Of a stretch of DNA of 64,000 nt, positions 23,506-34,355 are shown one piece after another. Source of the stretch: Heritiera littoralis (Eukaryota > Streptophyta > Magnoliopsida > Malvales > Malvaceae). Position 1 is the first letter of the stretch. Every line of letters begins with the position of its first letter. The notes under the pieces were generated by a model. That model did not search any database. It was not told the origin of the DNA and saw nothing but the letters and a program-made list of their open reading frames with translations. The DNA lies in the NCBI GenBank assembly GCA_031772115.1, contig JAPDPK010000042.1, forward strand, positions 4,472,001 to 4,536,000. Direction: 5' to 3'. Both the position numbers and the translations under genes were made by a program.

Positions 23506-25421
23506 TAATATGCTAAAGGGAGTTAAACCTGAATTTATTAAATGAACTTGATTCCAAAGTAAATTATAGTGGTAATAAATTGGTTAGCTGTAACATGTGT
23601 TGATAACTGTTGTACTTACTACAGCTTACTGGAATTAGATTTGTAAGGCTGTAAAGTATGAGTAAATAATGAAATCAAGGTAGAGTATGAGTCGAAATGA
23701 ATCGAATAGTAAATGTCTCTGCCTTGAGAATATACAGTCTAAATGATAGGACATGAGGATGAATGTCCGAATTAATAAGAAATATGTGATTAAAGAAAGT
23801 ATCGGATTTGATTTCCGATAGAACTTCCAGAGTTATGTAAATTGGAGGAATCAAGATAACATTGACTCGATTTTGAATATAAAATCTGATTCTAAGCTTA
23901 TATCGGAGAACTTAAGAAAATCCGAAAGCTTAAGAAATCCACTCTGGAAAATGTGAGAATAATGAAATGCACGTGTATAAGGTGTAATTGAAGGAAATAC
24001 AGATAACGTAAATTGAGGATAAGAAAGTTATCTGTATAAGTGTAAGTGAGAGAAGCACTGATGATATTGAGATGTAGATGAAATAAAGTGATATAGTAAA
24101 TGTTTACTATCTAATAAAGTTCTCATGAAGAACAAGTATTCATCTACATGAAAATAGACGCTTTATTGATCTGATCATAGATATACGATGAGTTAATAAG
24201 ACTAACCTCAGTATAAAGCGTCCTTAGATAAAAGATTGGAGACTAATGTCCGTAAGATGATGATTAGAACTCGGAGTGAATTTTACGAGTTCCTATTGAG
24301 GTTACGAGGTTAATGATTTACCTTGTGAGGTATATAAGCCTAATGAATGAGGCATCCATATGAGGATAAGTGATGAGATATTGATATAGTTTAAGACATC
24401 AATGGAAAATGAGCAGCATTATGGTATAACCCTTAAACTCTTAAAGACTGTAATTTATAAGTTAAGATTGGCAACTAAGAGATGTGGCTAGACAGTGTCT
24501 CTTTCTGAGATAGATAATCTCGAAATGACAGATGACAGTGAACTTGTCGATGATATAGAGATAATGATTGAGATACGAAAGTAATGAGTCTAGCTAAATA
24601 TTATTGCCAGTCTATAGAAGAGTTCTGGGTTAGCTGCTCTATAGATGTGATTGCTAATTAAAGAAGTTAAAGTGGATGAGTAAATATAAAGATGGCATAT
24701 AAGATGTTAAAAGAGGTAATAGTGGAATATGTTATCACTAAAGAAAAGTAATTGAAATGATGATAAAGGAAAGGATGAATATGTCATAAGAGGAAAGTAC
24801 ATGATGAAGAAGGATCACGAATATGAAGTAGTTCCCGAAGTTAAAAGCTAACAGTGATTTTGTGGTTATCACATGATTATGGTTGGATATAAGATCGAGC
24901 CAAACTCGATAAAGGAAAGGTAATCATACTCCAAGGAGTAAAGAAATGATCTACATTTTACTGCCAATAATGTAAATGGAAAAATGATAAATATATATAC
25001 AACCACCTTAGAAATGGTGGAATTACATGGATAATGTGGTGACGAAAATGATGATTGATTTGTCACCTATGAAATTTAAATTATGAAGAATATAAACTCA
25101 GGTATATTCTAAAACTTAAGTGATATAGAGTATACCATAAGAATAAGAGATGTAATGATGAGATTACATGGAAAGACAATATGGAAAGAAAATGATGAGT
25201 AAATAGCAAAGTCTGCAAATGAGCTGCAGCATTTGATGAAATAAATGTGAAAATGAGTATTATGGATAATGAGGAATTCAAAGAGATATGATAATATGAA
25301 AGTGATTATAGACTGATAGTCTAGATGGAATCACTTATCCATTTTCAGGCTCTTGAAGTCTATAGTGCCATAGTCGAGATTTGATTATAAAATGATGAGA
25401 ATGTATGTGAAGTTACAGTGA

Positions 25422-28400
25422 GCTAGTACTGTATACAAGTGTCTGAATATATAAGAGAAGTGACTGTACCTTTAAATTTCAATGCTCTGTCCCAGTGGGC
25501 TACTCGCAGCTATATTTATCCGAGAAAGCCATCAAATAATCCTCGTGATTAATCTAGAAAGTTTGAAAGTAAGGGGTGAGCGAACCACATGCTCAGTAAA
25601 GGAGTCGTATGCTGCTTGATATAATGAAATCTATATGCTGGAAAATATTTATTTTTTTTCCATAAATCTAAATGGAATAAATCCTTTAATTTCCACCACC
25701 TCAGTAACAGTTTAAAACACGTGACAGTACAGTGGTAAAACAGTAGTTACGGTAAACAACCTTTTCAGTACAGTAGCTTATAAATATCCAAATCACTAGA
25801 TAACAGTTCAGAAATTATTTCTATTTAGAAATAATTTTCAAAGTATTCTTTCTCGATAACAGTAAATTTCCTTTCAGTTCAGTAAATAGTATTTTGTATA
25901 ATTCAGTTAAGTAAACAGTAATCAGTAGATTTCAGTTCAGTAAACCGAAATCAGTAACTACTAGTTCAGTAAACAGTAATCAGTAGATTTCAGTTCAGTA
26001 AACCGAAATCAGTAACTACTAGTTCAGTAAACAGTAATCAGTAGCTACTAGTTCAGTAAACAGAAATCAGTAGCTACCAGTTCAGTAAACAATATTTCCC
26101 AATGCAGTACAGTTCAGTAAAACAGTATTTCGGTATGGTTCAGTTCAGTAAACAGTAACTCACAGTGCAGTACAATAAAACAGGATTCAATAAATCCCTT
26201 CAGTAAACAGTAATCAGTAAGTTGAGACTAGGCATCACCCTACAATTAAATCATGCTATCATCGTCCACTAAGGGACACAGTAATCATCCCCGAAGGGAC
26301 ATAGTAATAGTATACAGTGAGATCTATGGCCATGATCTATAGGGTGTCCTCGGTGTACACTTGCCAGGTGACATCCGGGACGCCGATGACAGGCGGGTCA
26401 ATCAGCCACGTGACAGTAACAGTAATAATGTGATGCATGAAACTCGGGGCCTAAGTCTCAAAACAGTATAGAAACCGTACCATAGCCTTTATGGATCTTA
26501 TTCAAAGTAATTTGAAATATTTCATGTTTATCCATAAGGCTCTCACATTTTCATATATCATCACCTTTATAGAATTTATAAAATAAATAAAATCATCAAT
26601 TAATTCCATAAAGGTATAAAAATATTCATTTTCTCATAAAAATACCTTTAAGGAAATCAAATGAATTAAATCATTTGTTTGAAGAATTATATTTCAAAAA
26701 GGTATTTTATTCTCCATTTTCGCATACAGTAAATCCATCAGTAAATATTCATGTATCAAGTGAGAAAGTAAATAAATATTCAATTTGAATATTTAATATC
26801 ACATAAAACAAATCAATTTCTCACTTTAATAAAAATATAAAACATGAATATTTAATTTCTCATAACTTTCTCAAAATTTCTAATTTATGGAAAATTGGTA
26901 GAAATTATATTCAAAATTTTCCATTTAAATCATTTCATGCTTCTAAAATATTTTGGAATATTTTAGAATATTTTTGGAAAATTTCCGACAGCGTAACAGC
27001 TGCGGATTTCTAACCTCCTGCACACAGTCATAGTATATAAACCAACTTTTCAACTACAGATTTTGCATGTTTTCAAACCAAATCATGCATCCAATATTCT
27101 CATAAAATTTAGCTCAAGAAAACATGCAATTCATTATATCACTACAACTCACACACTCCCCCCTTACCTGTCTTACGAAACCGAGCTTCCCGGTTACGCC
27201 AGACGAAATCCTTAATTCCTGGCTGCAAAATAAATTTATCAAAATTATCATTAATTTTCCTCTAAATTTGAAGCCATTAACTTTCATAAAATGCAGCCAC
27301 TAATGTCCTTTAATAAGTACAACCAGTATAAATTATACTAGTATTAAAATTCAATTTGTTCATTCTAACTTCTTTTTCGGTTTTAATTTCACCATTTCCA
27401 ATCTCTAGGATTATTCTCTACCAAAATCCTAATTTTTCAGCATATTTTTGTGCCTTCAAGTGTCATGGCTGAATCCCTTAATGGCCATTGTCATTGACTT
27501 TTCAACATTTTTCTTTCCATTTTCTTGGTTCCAATTTATTACTCCTTGTCTACGTGAACTACTCTAGCCATTTTCTTGCATGAAGCTTTAAATCCTCCTT
27601 TATTCCATGTCCAACCGAGACCTTCCAAAATTTGTCAAATTTGGATTCTTCCTTCTTTTAAAGTTTCAAGCTTCCTCTTCCTTTTTATTTGCCCTCTATC
27701 ATTTATTTCTCATCATCATCATCATACCATTTCTAACATAATTTCTTTGTTTTTTCTAAATCTATACCACAATCACAACTTATGCTAATTCCATGATTTA
27801 ATTTGATTTAACTAAAATTAATATTATAATCATGCTTCTCATGTTTAGAAACATAGAAATAAGCTATTGAATATCAGCAAAACCATGGAAATCTTTAAAC
27901 TTACCTTGACCGAGTGTCCCCTCCAAAACAGAACAAGTTTCTGTTTTCAAGTTCAGCCTCTTCTCTTAGTTCTTTGATGGTTTAATTGATGGAGGAAGGA
28001 TTATGGTGAAGGCATAGATGATTAGATATCAAAGTATGATTTTTATTGAATTTTTTTCTTGGATGAACGATGGCCAAAACAGAGCACAAACCGAACCAAT
28101 TTCTGGTTCTCGTAAGACACAGCAGAATCGGTGATGAAGATGGCCATTTGTTGAAGTATTTCTTCACTTAGTCTTTTTTTTATTCAAGGTATCCAATAAC
28201 CTTATGCCACTTAGCTTCTTATCAAGTTTTCTCATCAGTCCTTATCTTAAAATTCATTAAATGACTGAAGAAAAACTGCAGCAAAAGTGGCGTGTATGTC
28301 TTTCTTTCTGCACGTCTTTGACCTCTCTTTTATTATCTTTGTTTTATACTTCAACAATTATAATTGCTCACCTATTACTTTTGAGCTTCTTTTATTTATT

Positions 28401-29228
28401 TTGTATGAATTATATGCCCTTTTCCCTCATAAAATCTGCCTTAAAATATTTTTTTTCTGATGCAAGTACCGAACAGCAAGTTGGCGTGGAGTATATGCTG
28501 ATCAGTTTTGTTTGTCTTGTATAAAATTCTTCCTTACTTTATTTCAGCCAATAAAATCCTTACATATTTACTTTAGTTGCTTTATCTTTTAAGCATCATT
28601 TCCCTTCTATTTTCTACTATAAAATTTATATTTTATCCAATTTCTTTATGGCTGAACCGAATGGTATAAGAGCAGCAACAAAGTGGCGTTGAATAGCTGC
28701 CTATTTTCTTGACTTTTCTTTGTCTCCTTGGTAGCCTTTTAAGTCAATAAAATTTCAGCCTTATTTCAACTTAATAAAGCCTTTTTCATCCATTTTTACA
28801 TCTCCACATATAACTTAATGTCAGCCAAAAGCAAGTGACGTACATGTTAAAATTTTCTGATCAATCTTTAGTTTAATTCCCTCTTTATCTTGTGTGTTCA
28901 TCCAATGATAATTGCCATGGTTCAACACATAAAATTTCCCTCTCTTAAGGAAATAATTTCTTGTATATTATTCTATAACAACCTCACTTCCATTCTAAAT
29001 TTTCTGATTTATTTTTCTTCCTTCACTCCATACTTTACTTCCTATTCATCTCTTTAATTTTCATTCTCATTCTTATACACCATATTGACAAATTAAAATT
29101 TTGAAAATTCCATAATATAAAGTGGAATCTTATATTCAATATTTATTTAATTCCACTAAATAATTTATTTCGGTTATCAATCTTTTACAATATGATGTAC
29201 AATATATATAAAAATATCGGGTCTCACA
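25422..29228 (-). repeat. 3' LTR of C
   Basis: Right end TGTGAGACCCG on the minus strand at 29228, directly next to a PPT (GGAGGGGAGAAA). It shares the GGGGTGAGCGAA...GCTCAGTAA module (25574-25603) and the CAGTAA micro-repeats with family B. It has no coding content that I can support. Confidence 0.82.
25934..26096. repeat. 29-bp tandem array with two-unit higher order
   Basis: Five and a half units start at 25934, 25963, 25992, 26021, 26050 and 26079, each beginning AGTTCAGTAAAC. Units alternate between two variants (ending AGATTTC or AACTACT), so the first part has a 58-bp period. It grew out of the CAGTAA micro-repeats of this LTR. Confidence 0.9.
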
Positions 29229-29252
29229 TTTCTCCCCTCCTTAAGAAATTTG

Positions 29253-30213
29253 GTCCTCCAAATTTCACCTGGACCTATCACTGAAAGAGCTCTGGATACT
29301 TTTCTCGCATAAGACTCTCTACTCCTAAGTAGTCTCCTCCTCAGTGTGATATTACCAGAGTACCTTAACTAAAGGAATAGTCTTAGATCGAAGCACTTTA
29401 TCCTTTTTATCCAAGATCCATATCGGTTTCTCAACGAAATTCTTATCCTCTCTAATTTCCAGTGGCTTATGTTGAATTACGTGAGAAGGATCTGGATAGT
29501 ACTTTCTCAACATCGAGACATGGAATACGTTATGCACTTTTGACTGCTCTGGTGGTAGTGCTAACCGATATGTCACATCTCCTACGCGATCTAAGATCTC
29601 GACCAGTCTAATTTGTTGAGGACTCAGCTTTCCTTTCTTATCGAATCTCATTTGGCCTTAGGGGGTGAGACCTTTAAAAATAGATTATCACCTGTACCTC
29701 TTGGGAATCTGTTCAACCACATAGGGAGCTAATAACTTACAGTCTCCCACTTTTCCCATGCTATCGTGGATCTATATCATCTGCCATATATAGTTTCGTA
29801 AGGTGTCATACCCATATTCATCTATTAGCCATTACTATAAGTAATCTCTGCCAAGTGTAGATGATCGTCCCAAGAGCCTTTAACATCAAATGCACACGCT
29901 CACGCATCTCCTCAAGCATCTATATCGTATGCTCGGACTGTCCGTCAGTCTGCGGATAAAATGCGGTGCTAAAACTCAATTGGGGTCCCATAGCTTCATG
30001 AAGTCTCTCTCTCTCTTTATAATGAGATGTGAAGCAGGATTCCCTATCAGATATAACGCTCGTTGGAACACCATGTACTCTCACTATCTCCCTGACATAC
30101 AATTCGGCTAAAGCAATAATTGAATTGGTAAATTTCATAACCAAGAATCTGGGCAGACTTCGTTAATTTATCCCTAATTATCCAGATAGCATCAGATTCT
30201 TTACGGTTTCTCC
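29253..30213 (-). pseudogene. pol: Integrase and chromodomain end of Tekay-type pol, broken
   Basis: On the minus strand the integrase core can be read from about 30213: DAIWII then K-L-T-K-S-A, later VISDRES (second catalytic Asp) and PQTDGQSE (catalytic Glu) within 30144-29920. After frameshifts comes the C-terminal part at 29651-29352: KLSP, then HNVFHVSMLRKYYPDPSHVI, then the chromodomain-like stretch ending LVKVLW, where a stop occurs; its remainder (EKYPELF) follows in the same frame after further stops. Integrase inserts the cDNA, and chromodomains of this clade bind chromatin. Several stops and shifts make it non-functional. The Tekay assignment rests on the integrase-chromodomain motifs and the long LTR. 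Confidence 0.85.
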
Positions 30214-33110
30214 GAATTTCATTTAATTTAGGAGTACAACCAAAGTAAGAATTTTTCTTCCTTATATAATTTCTAACTTCCAGTTAATCCTGTCTTTAAG
30301 ATAAGACTACCAGTATACTTTTACAATTCGAATTTCCTTGAAATCCCACATTTCCTTTTTCACAATCAATTTATACTCCCTGAATTTATTTATCATCTTT
30401 GGGAGTTAACAATTTTCACTTCTTTCCATACAGTAAAAAATTCACACTATTTATCACTGATTATCTCATTTTGTGCCAAGCTGATATTGATTTAATGACT
30501 ATCAATTAAACGATTTAATCAGTAGTATGTAATTGTCCAGTAGCTTTTAAATCCAGTGCACCCGCTCTCAACATATCATTGAGCGTTTACATATTACGCT
30601 CGAATATTTAATCAGTACTAAGCGGTGCTATCAGTAAATTTGGAATCCCAAAGCCTTTTTCTATTTTCTATAAGCATATGGCCAATCAGAGATTTCCAAT
30701 CACATGTACTCGCTCACTGGAACTTTACATACATTCTCACCATTTCATAGATATATATCGACTAGGCACTCAAGAGATTAGGAAACTTGATGATGTAGAA
30801 GTGAATCAATTTGATCAATCAGTCTATAGTCACTTCCATAACATCATAGTTCTTTCAGATTCATTACTATTCCACAATAATCATTTCACAGTTTAGCTAA
30901 GGCTACATTTCACTTGCAAACCTTAATATTAACCATCCATTACAGTTATTGAGACATTAGGTATAATTTTTCCTGACATCTCTTTTCATATTTAGTTATC
31001 ATTACATCCCTCATTCTCATGGTACATATAATATCACTTAATTGTATATTGTACCTGAGGATGTAATCTTTTCATAATCAAATTCTGTAATTGAATTTAT
31101 CAAAATACCAATTCCGTCTCCACATTACTTATGAAATTTCACAATTCCAATATATATATATATATATATATATATCCATTTACATGACAAGTAGTACTTC
31201 ATTTATATACTCCTCTGAGTATAACTAATTTTATCCGTTAAGTTTGGCTCGATCTTATATCTAGCCATAACCACATGAAAATCAGAGGAAATCACAGTCA
31301 ATCTTAGATTTGGGAACTACCTCATAATTCGTGTTCCCTTATCATCATATGATTTGTCTTTTAATACATTTTCATCCTTGCACATTTATCACTTCAGTTG
31401 CTTTTCCAAGTGGTATAGTACTCTTCCGTTAAAACCTTTTAACATTTTTGAATACTATACTCCCATATATATGTATCATATCAATGAAGCAGCTGATTCC
31501 ACAAACTCCTCGATAAATCCTTATTCACTTTATCATTCGAGACCACACATCTCTAATAGTGTTATGATTCAGTTAAAACTCAATTTTACTGAGCTTAACA
31601 ATAAAATTCTCAATTCCCAGAAGTTTGTGAAATCGTTCAAGGGTGCTGCTTATATTATTCAAATGAATTGGAATATATTCACATCATAGTCGTATGCTAT
31701 TATACTTTACTTGTATGTGATCGAAATATATTATTCATTAAACTCACATATATCACAAAATATTTCATTAGCCTCCTAGGCACCATCAAGCACTCGTTAA
31801 AATTATATCAAGTTCTGAATATTATCTTATAAACATCAATCTCTAGGCTTTTATCTGTTGACACCCTATTCAAAGATTGATTTTAGGATTTCCTTACACT
31901 CTCTCCAACGAGATCATCCGTGTTTCCTCCGAACACCTTTATACAATAAATTCTTTATCCACAATTTTGAGGAGTAATTTCTTAAGCTCTTCAAACTCCT
32001 TTATATTCTTTGATAAGAACTTAGAAATGGAATCCATACTGTGAATCATGTCACTGATCTCTCCAATTCACATTATTCCAAAAATTGATTTAAAAATTTA
32101 TTCAGTAACTTCTAAATCATAATCTCTTATCATCTCGGATGTTTCATTATTTACATCCTGCAAATCTACTATGTATCCCCAAAACACATACGTATAACTT
32201 TCAAATCATTTAACATATATTTCAATCGACTCACTTATATATATATATATATATGTTTTCACTTCATAATATACCATTCTGTATAGCATATTTCAAAATA
32301 TTCCAGTTCTATAAATATCTGATTTATACTTATAAGAAATAGAAGGACTAGTTGAACCAGAATTAATAACACTGATATTGAATCATCAATGCATAATTTA
32401 CCTTTTCAATTACACTCAGTAAGTGTATCATTTTTCATAATATCCATTAATCCCAAATCAAATACCCCGTCTTTTCACATTTAATTCAGGCCCTAAAGAA
32501 TCCATAACAGGGCCGACTATCTCGCGACCTCCTATAGTATCCACTCCGGTCGCATTACACATTAAAATATAAATGGGCTCACAGTAGGGATCATTAAACA
32601 TGTAATATGTTCTTTACACCATCAGTTACCCTATCACCATCAATCAATTCCGAATCAATTTAATCATCTTCGATTCGGGGGAATTATTTCAATATAGGGG
32701 CATGTTCGTCATTTCCCAGTTTGTTTCTCTCTCTTCAAGATACCTTTAAACAGGCGATCTTAAGATCTATACATTGATGATATTCTATTCCACTCCAATA
32801 TCATCATTTCAAGGTCTTAGTTCGATTTGGACATAGAAGTCCTGGTGGGGCCCTCACCGAGTTCCTCTTTGTACCTTACCAAACAGACCTCCAGTAAGAC
32901 CATAAGATCACCTATTTCATGCAAAATTCTCGGGTTATAATCTTTTTTTGTAACCCTTGATTCGTAAACTTTCACAGCATTTTAAACATTTAACATACTT
33001 TACAGTCACTTGGTTTCTCTATCCATTCAGACTATACAGTACTACAGGGGATGTTAATCATTCAACACACTTTTTGTTCTAAAAGCATCGACAAACATCA
33101 GGCCAACCTT
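30214..33110 (-). pseudogene. pol: C interior: older, heavily decayed pol
   Basis: This part is collinear with the B1 interior. A second, far more decayed integrase copy lies at 30533-30840: its sequence around AGCGGTGCTATC...AATCCCAAAGCC mirrors the better copy at 29950-30010. The RT entry region is at about 31960-32070. Thus C carries two integrase-derived segments in the same orientation. (TA)n runs occur at 31149-31176 and 32233-32255. Confidence 0.55.
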
Positions 33111-33122
33111 GCTCTGATACTA
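33111..33122 (-). other. Primer binding site of C
   Basis: Minus-strand TAGTATCAGAGC, one change from the canonical tRNA-Met PBS, preceded by the family-typical CCAACCTT context. Confidence 0.82.
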
Positions 33123-33128
33123 TTAAAA

Positions 33129-34350
33129 TTATAGACTATGACCATAGATCTGACATGATTATTCATACCCTTCGGGGTCTATAGCATGATATGAGTGACG
33201 ACCCAGTGGACGGCTGGGCGTGCGTGCCTAAGTCTCCATATATGAAAATGTTTTATATGATATGTGACATGTGAAATGTAAATGTTTTACATGATATGTG
33301 ACAAGTTAAATGAAAATGATTTACATCATTTTACATAATGCTTATTTCAGTACTGATTTTAGTACTACGAGATGATTTTCATATGATATGTGATATGAAC
33401 ATGTAATATGTTTTAAAAAGGAAGAAGAGTTGATAAGTCTAATATTCTTACTATGATTTGAAATTGAATATTAGACTATATGTGACATGAATATGTGATA
33501 TGTTTTCCAAAAAGGAAAGAGGAGGAAAAATAAATCTAATATTCTTATTTTGAAATTTAAATTGAATATTGATTTAAATGATATATATGTTATACGAAAA
33601 TGATTTAATAGCTGATTTTGCTATTTAAAGTACTGTACTAATTATGGTTGTACAGTAAAACATGAAATGAGATTTAAATGAGAATGATGAGAATTTAACT
33701 AATATTCTTTTCAAAGGATATATGAATATTAGTTACTTTATTTAAATGCTTTATTTTATAAAAGCATTATTTTGAAGAGAATATGAAAATAATATGAAAT
33801 GAAAAGGTAAAAGGATATAAATTTCAAACGAAAAGAAATTTATTACTCTCTACAGTTGCTTCTAGGCTCCGGGACAAGATAGGTATTTCAAAATACCTAC
33901 CTTACTCCATCCGGATTCCCTAGCCGACTGTAGTATCATTCCTACATGCGAGCCTAGAGCCCATAGGAAAAATGAAAAAGATTTTCAGCATATAGGAAGC
34001 TGAATATCAAGTATGCATATAATTCTCTTACTGAGCCGTGGTTTGCTCACCCCTTAATTTTAACATTTCAGGTTTTCGAAGACTGAGAGTCTAGCACTTA
34101 GAGGATTTTCGGCTGTGCATTTGGGGACGATGCGACAGGTCGATTTATTTAATAAGGTATGATCATTTATTTTCTGTATTTAGACTTATCGACAGTATTA
34201 CTTTCTTATGAAGTAGAAATCGGGGATGTGATTCATATTATAATTTAATATGAAATTGTGTATATGTAAAAGAAAAGTAAAGTATCGCAGACAGCCCAAC
34301 CAAATAAGATGTATAGAATAAGGTGAAAAATAGGGTCACGGGATGTGACA
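33129..34350 (+). repeat. 3' LTR of A3 (last 1.2 kb only)
   Basis: Matches 20684-21899 and ends at GTGACA followed by the target duplication GAGAA. The first 1.9 kb of the LTR is missing. Palindrome AGGTATTTCAAAATACCT at 33881-33898. Confidence 0.87.
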
Positions 34351-34355
34351 GAGAA

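Larger units (their letters stand above)
21919..25421 (+). pseudogene. pol: A3 interior: decayed gypsy pol with conserved non-coding blocks
   Basis: No long frame exists. At 23860-23950 the translation resembles the RT entry region of gypsy pol (an I-D-x-I start, then K-x-x-S-K and an E-x-L pattern), homologous to the fossil RT of B1 and A2. At about 25280-25421 it matches the fossil integrase of A2 (50400-50560). Upstream are the GC-rich block 23281-23440 and a tRNA-like segment. The interior breaks off at 25421, where element C begins; about 0.5 kb of interior is missing compared with A2. Confidence 0.55.
25422..33128 (-). mobile_element. C: Tekay-type chromovirus derivative nested in A3
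   Basis: Minus-strand element: 3' LTR 25422-29228 (its end trimmed by roughly 200 bp compared with B LTRs), PPT, interior 29229-33128 and a PBS at 33111-33122. The 5' LTR is missing: six bases past the PBS the sequence is already family-A LTR. Both ends are therefore truncated, and A3 has lost sequence at the same place, so insertion was followed by recombination or deletion. C keeps the only readable integrase and chromodomain coding sequence of the long-LTR families here. Confidence 0.75.
18792..34350 (+). mobile_element. A3: family-A LARD-like element inserted in the B1 LTR
   Basis: Starts TGTGCTAACCG at 18792 and ends GTGACA at 34350. It is flanked by CAGAA (18787-18791) and GAGAA (34351-34355), a 4/5 target duplication inside the B1 LTR. 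Components: 5' LTR 18792-21899, PBS 21907-21918, interior 21900-25421, then element C (25422-33128), then only the last 1.2 kb of the 3' LTR (33129-34350). Comparing that part with 20684-21899 I count about 20 differences, mostly small indels and transitions, so A3 is younger than B1. Confidence 0.87.

Noticed and set aside
25934..26096. CRISPR-like array
   Set aside because: The 29-bp units are contiguous variants of one another with no unique spacers, inside a plant LTR.
27550..28900. Possible captured host-gene fragment in the C LTR
   Set aside because: I looked for conserved protein patterns or exon-like blocks and saw none; the short frames are AT-driven.
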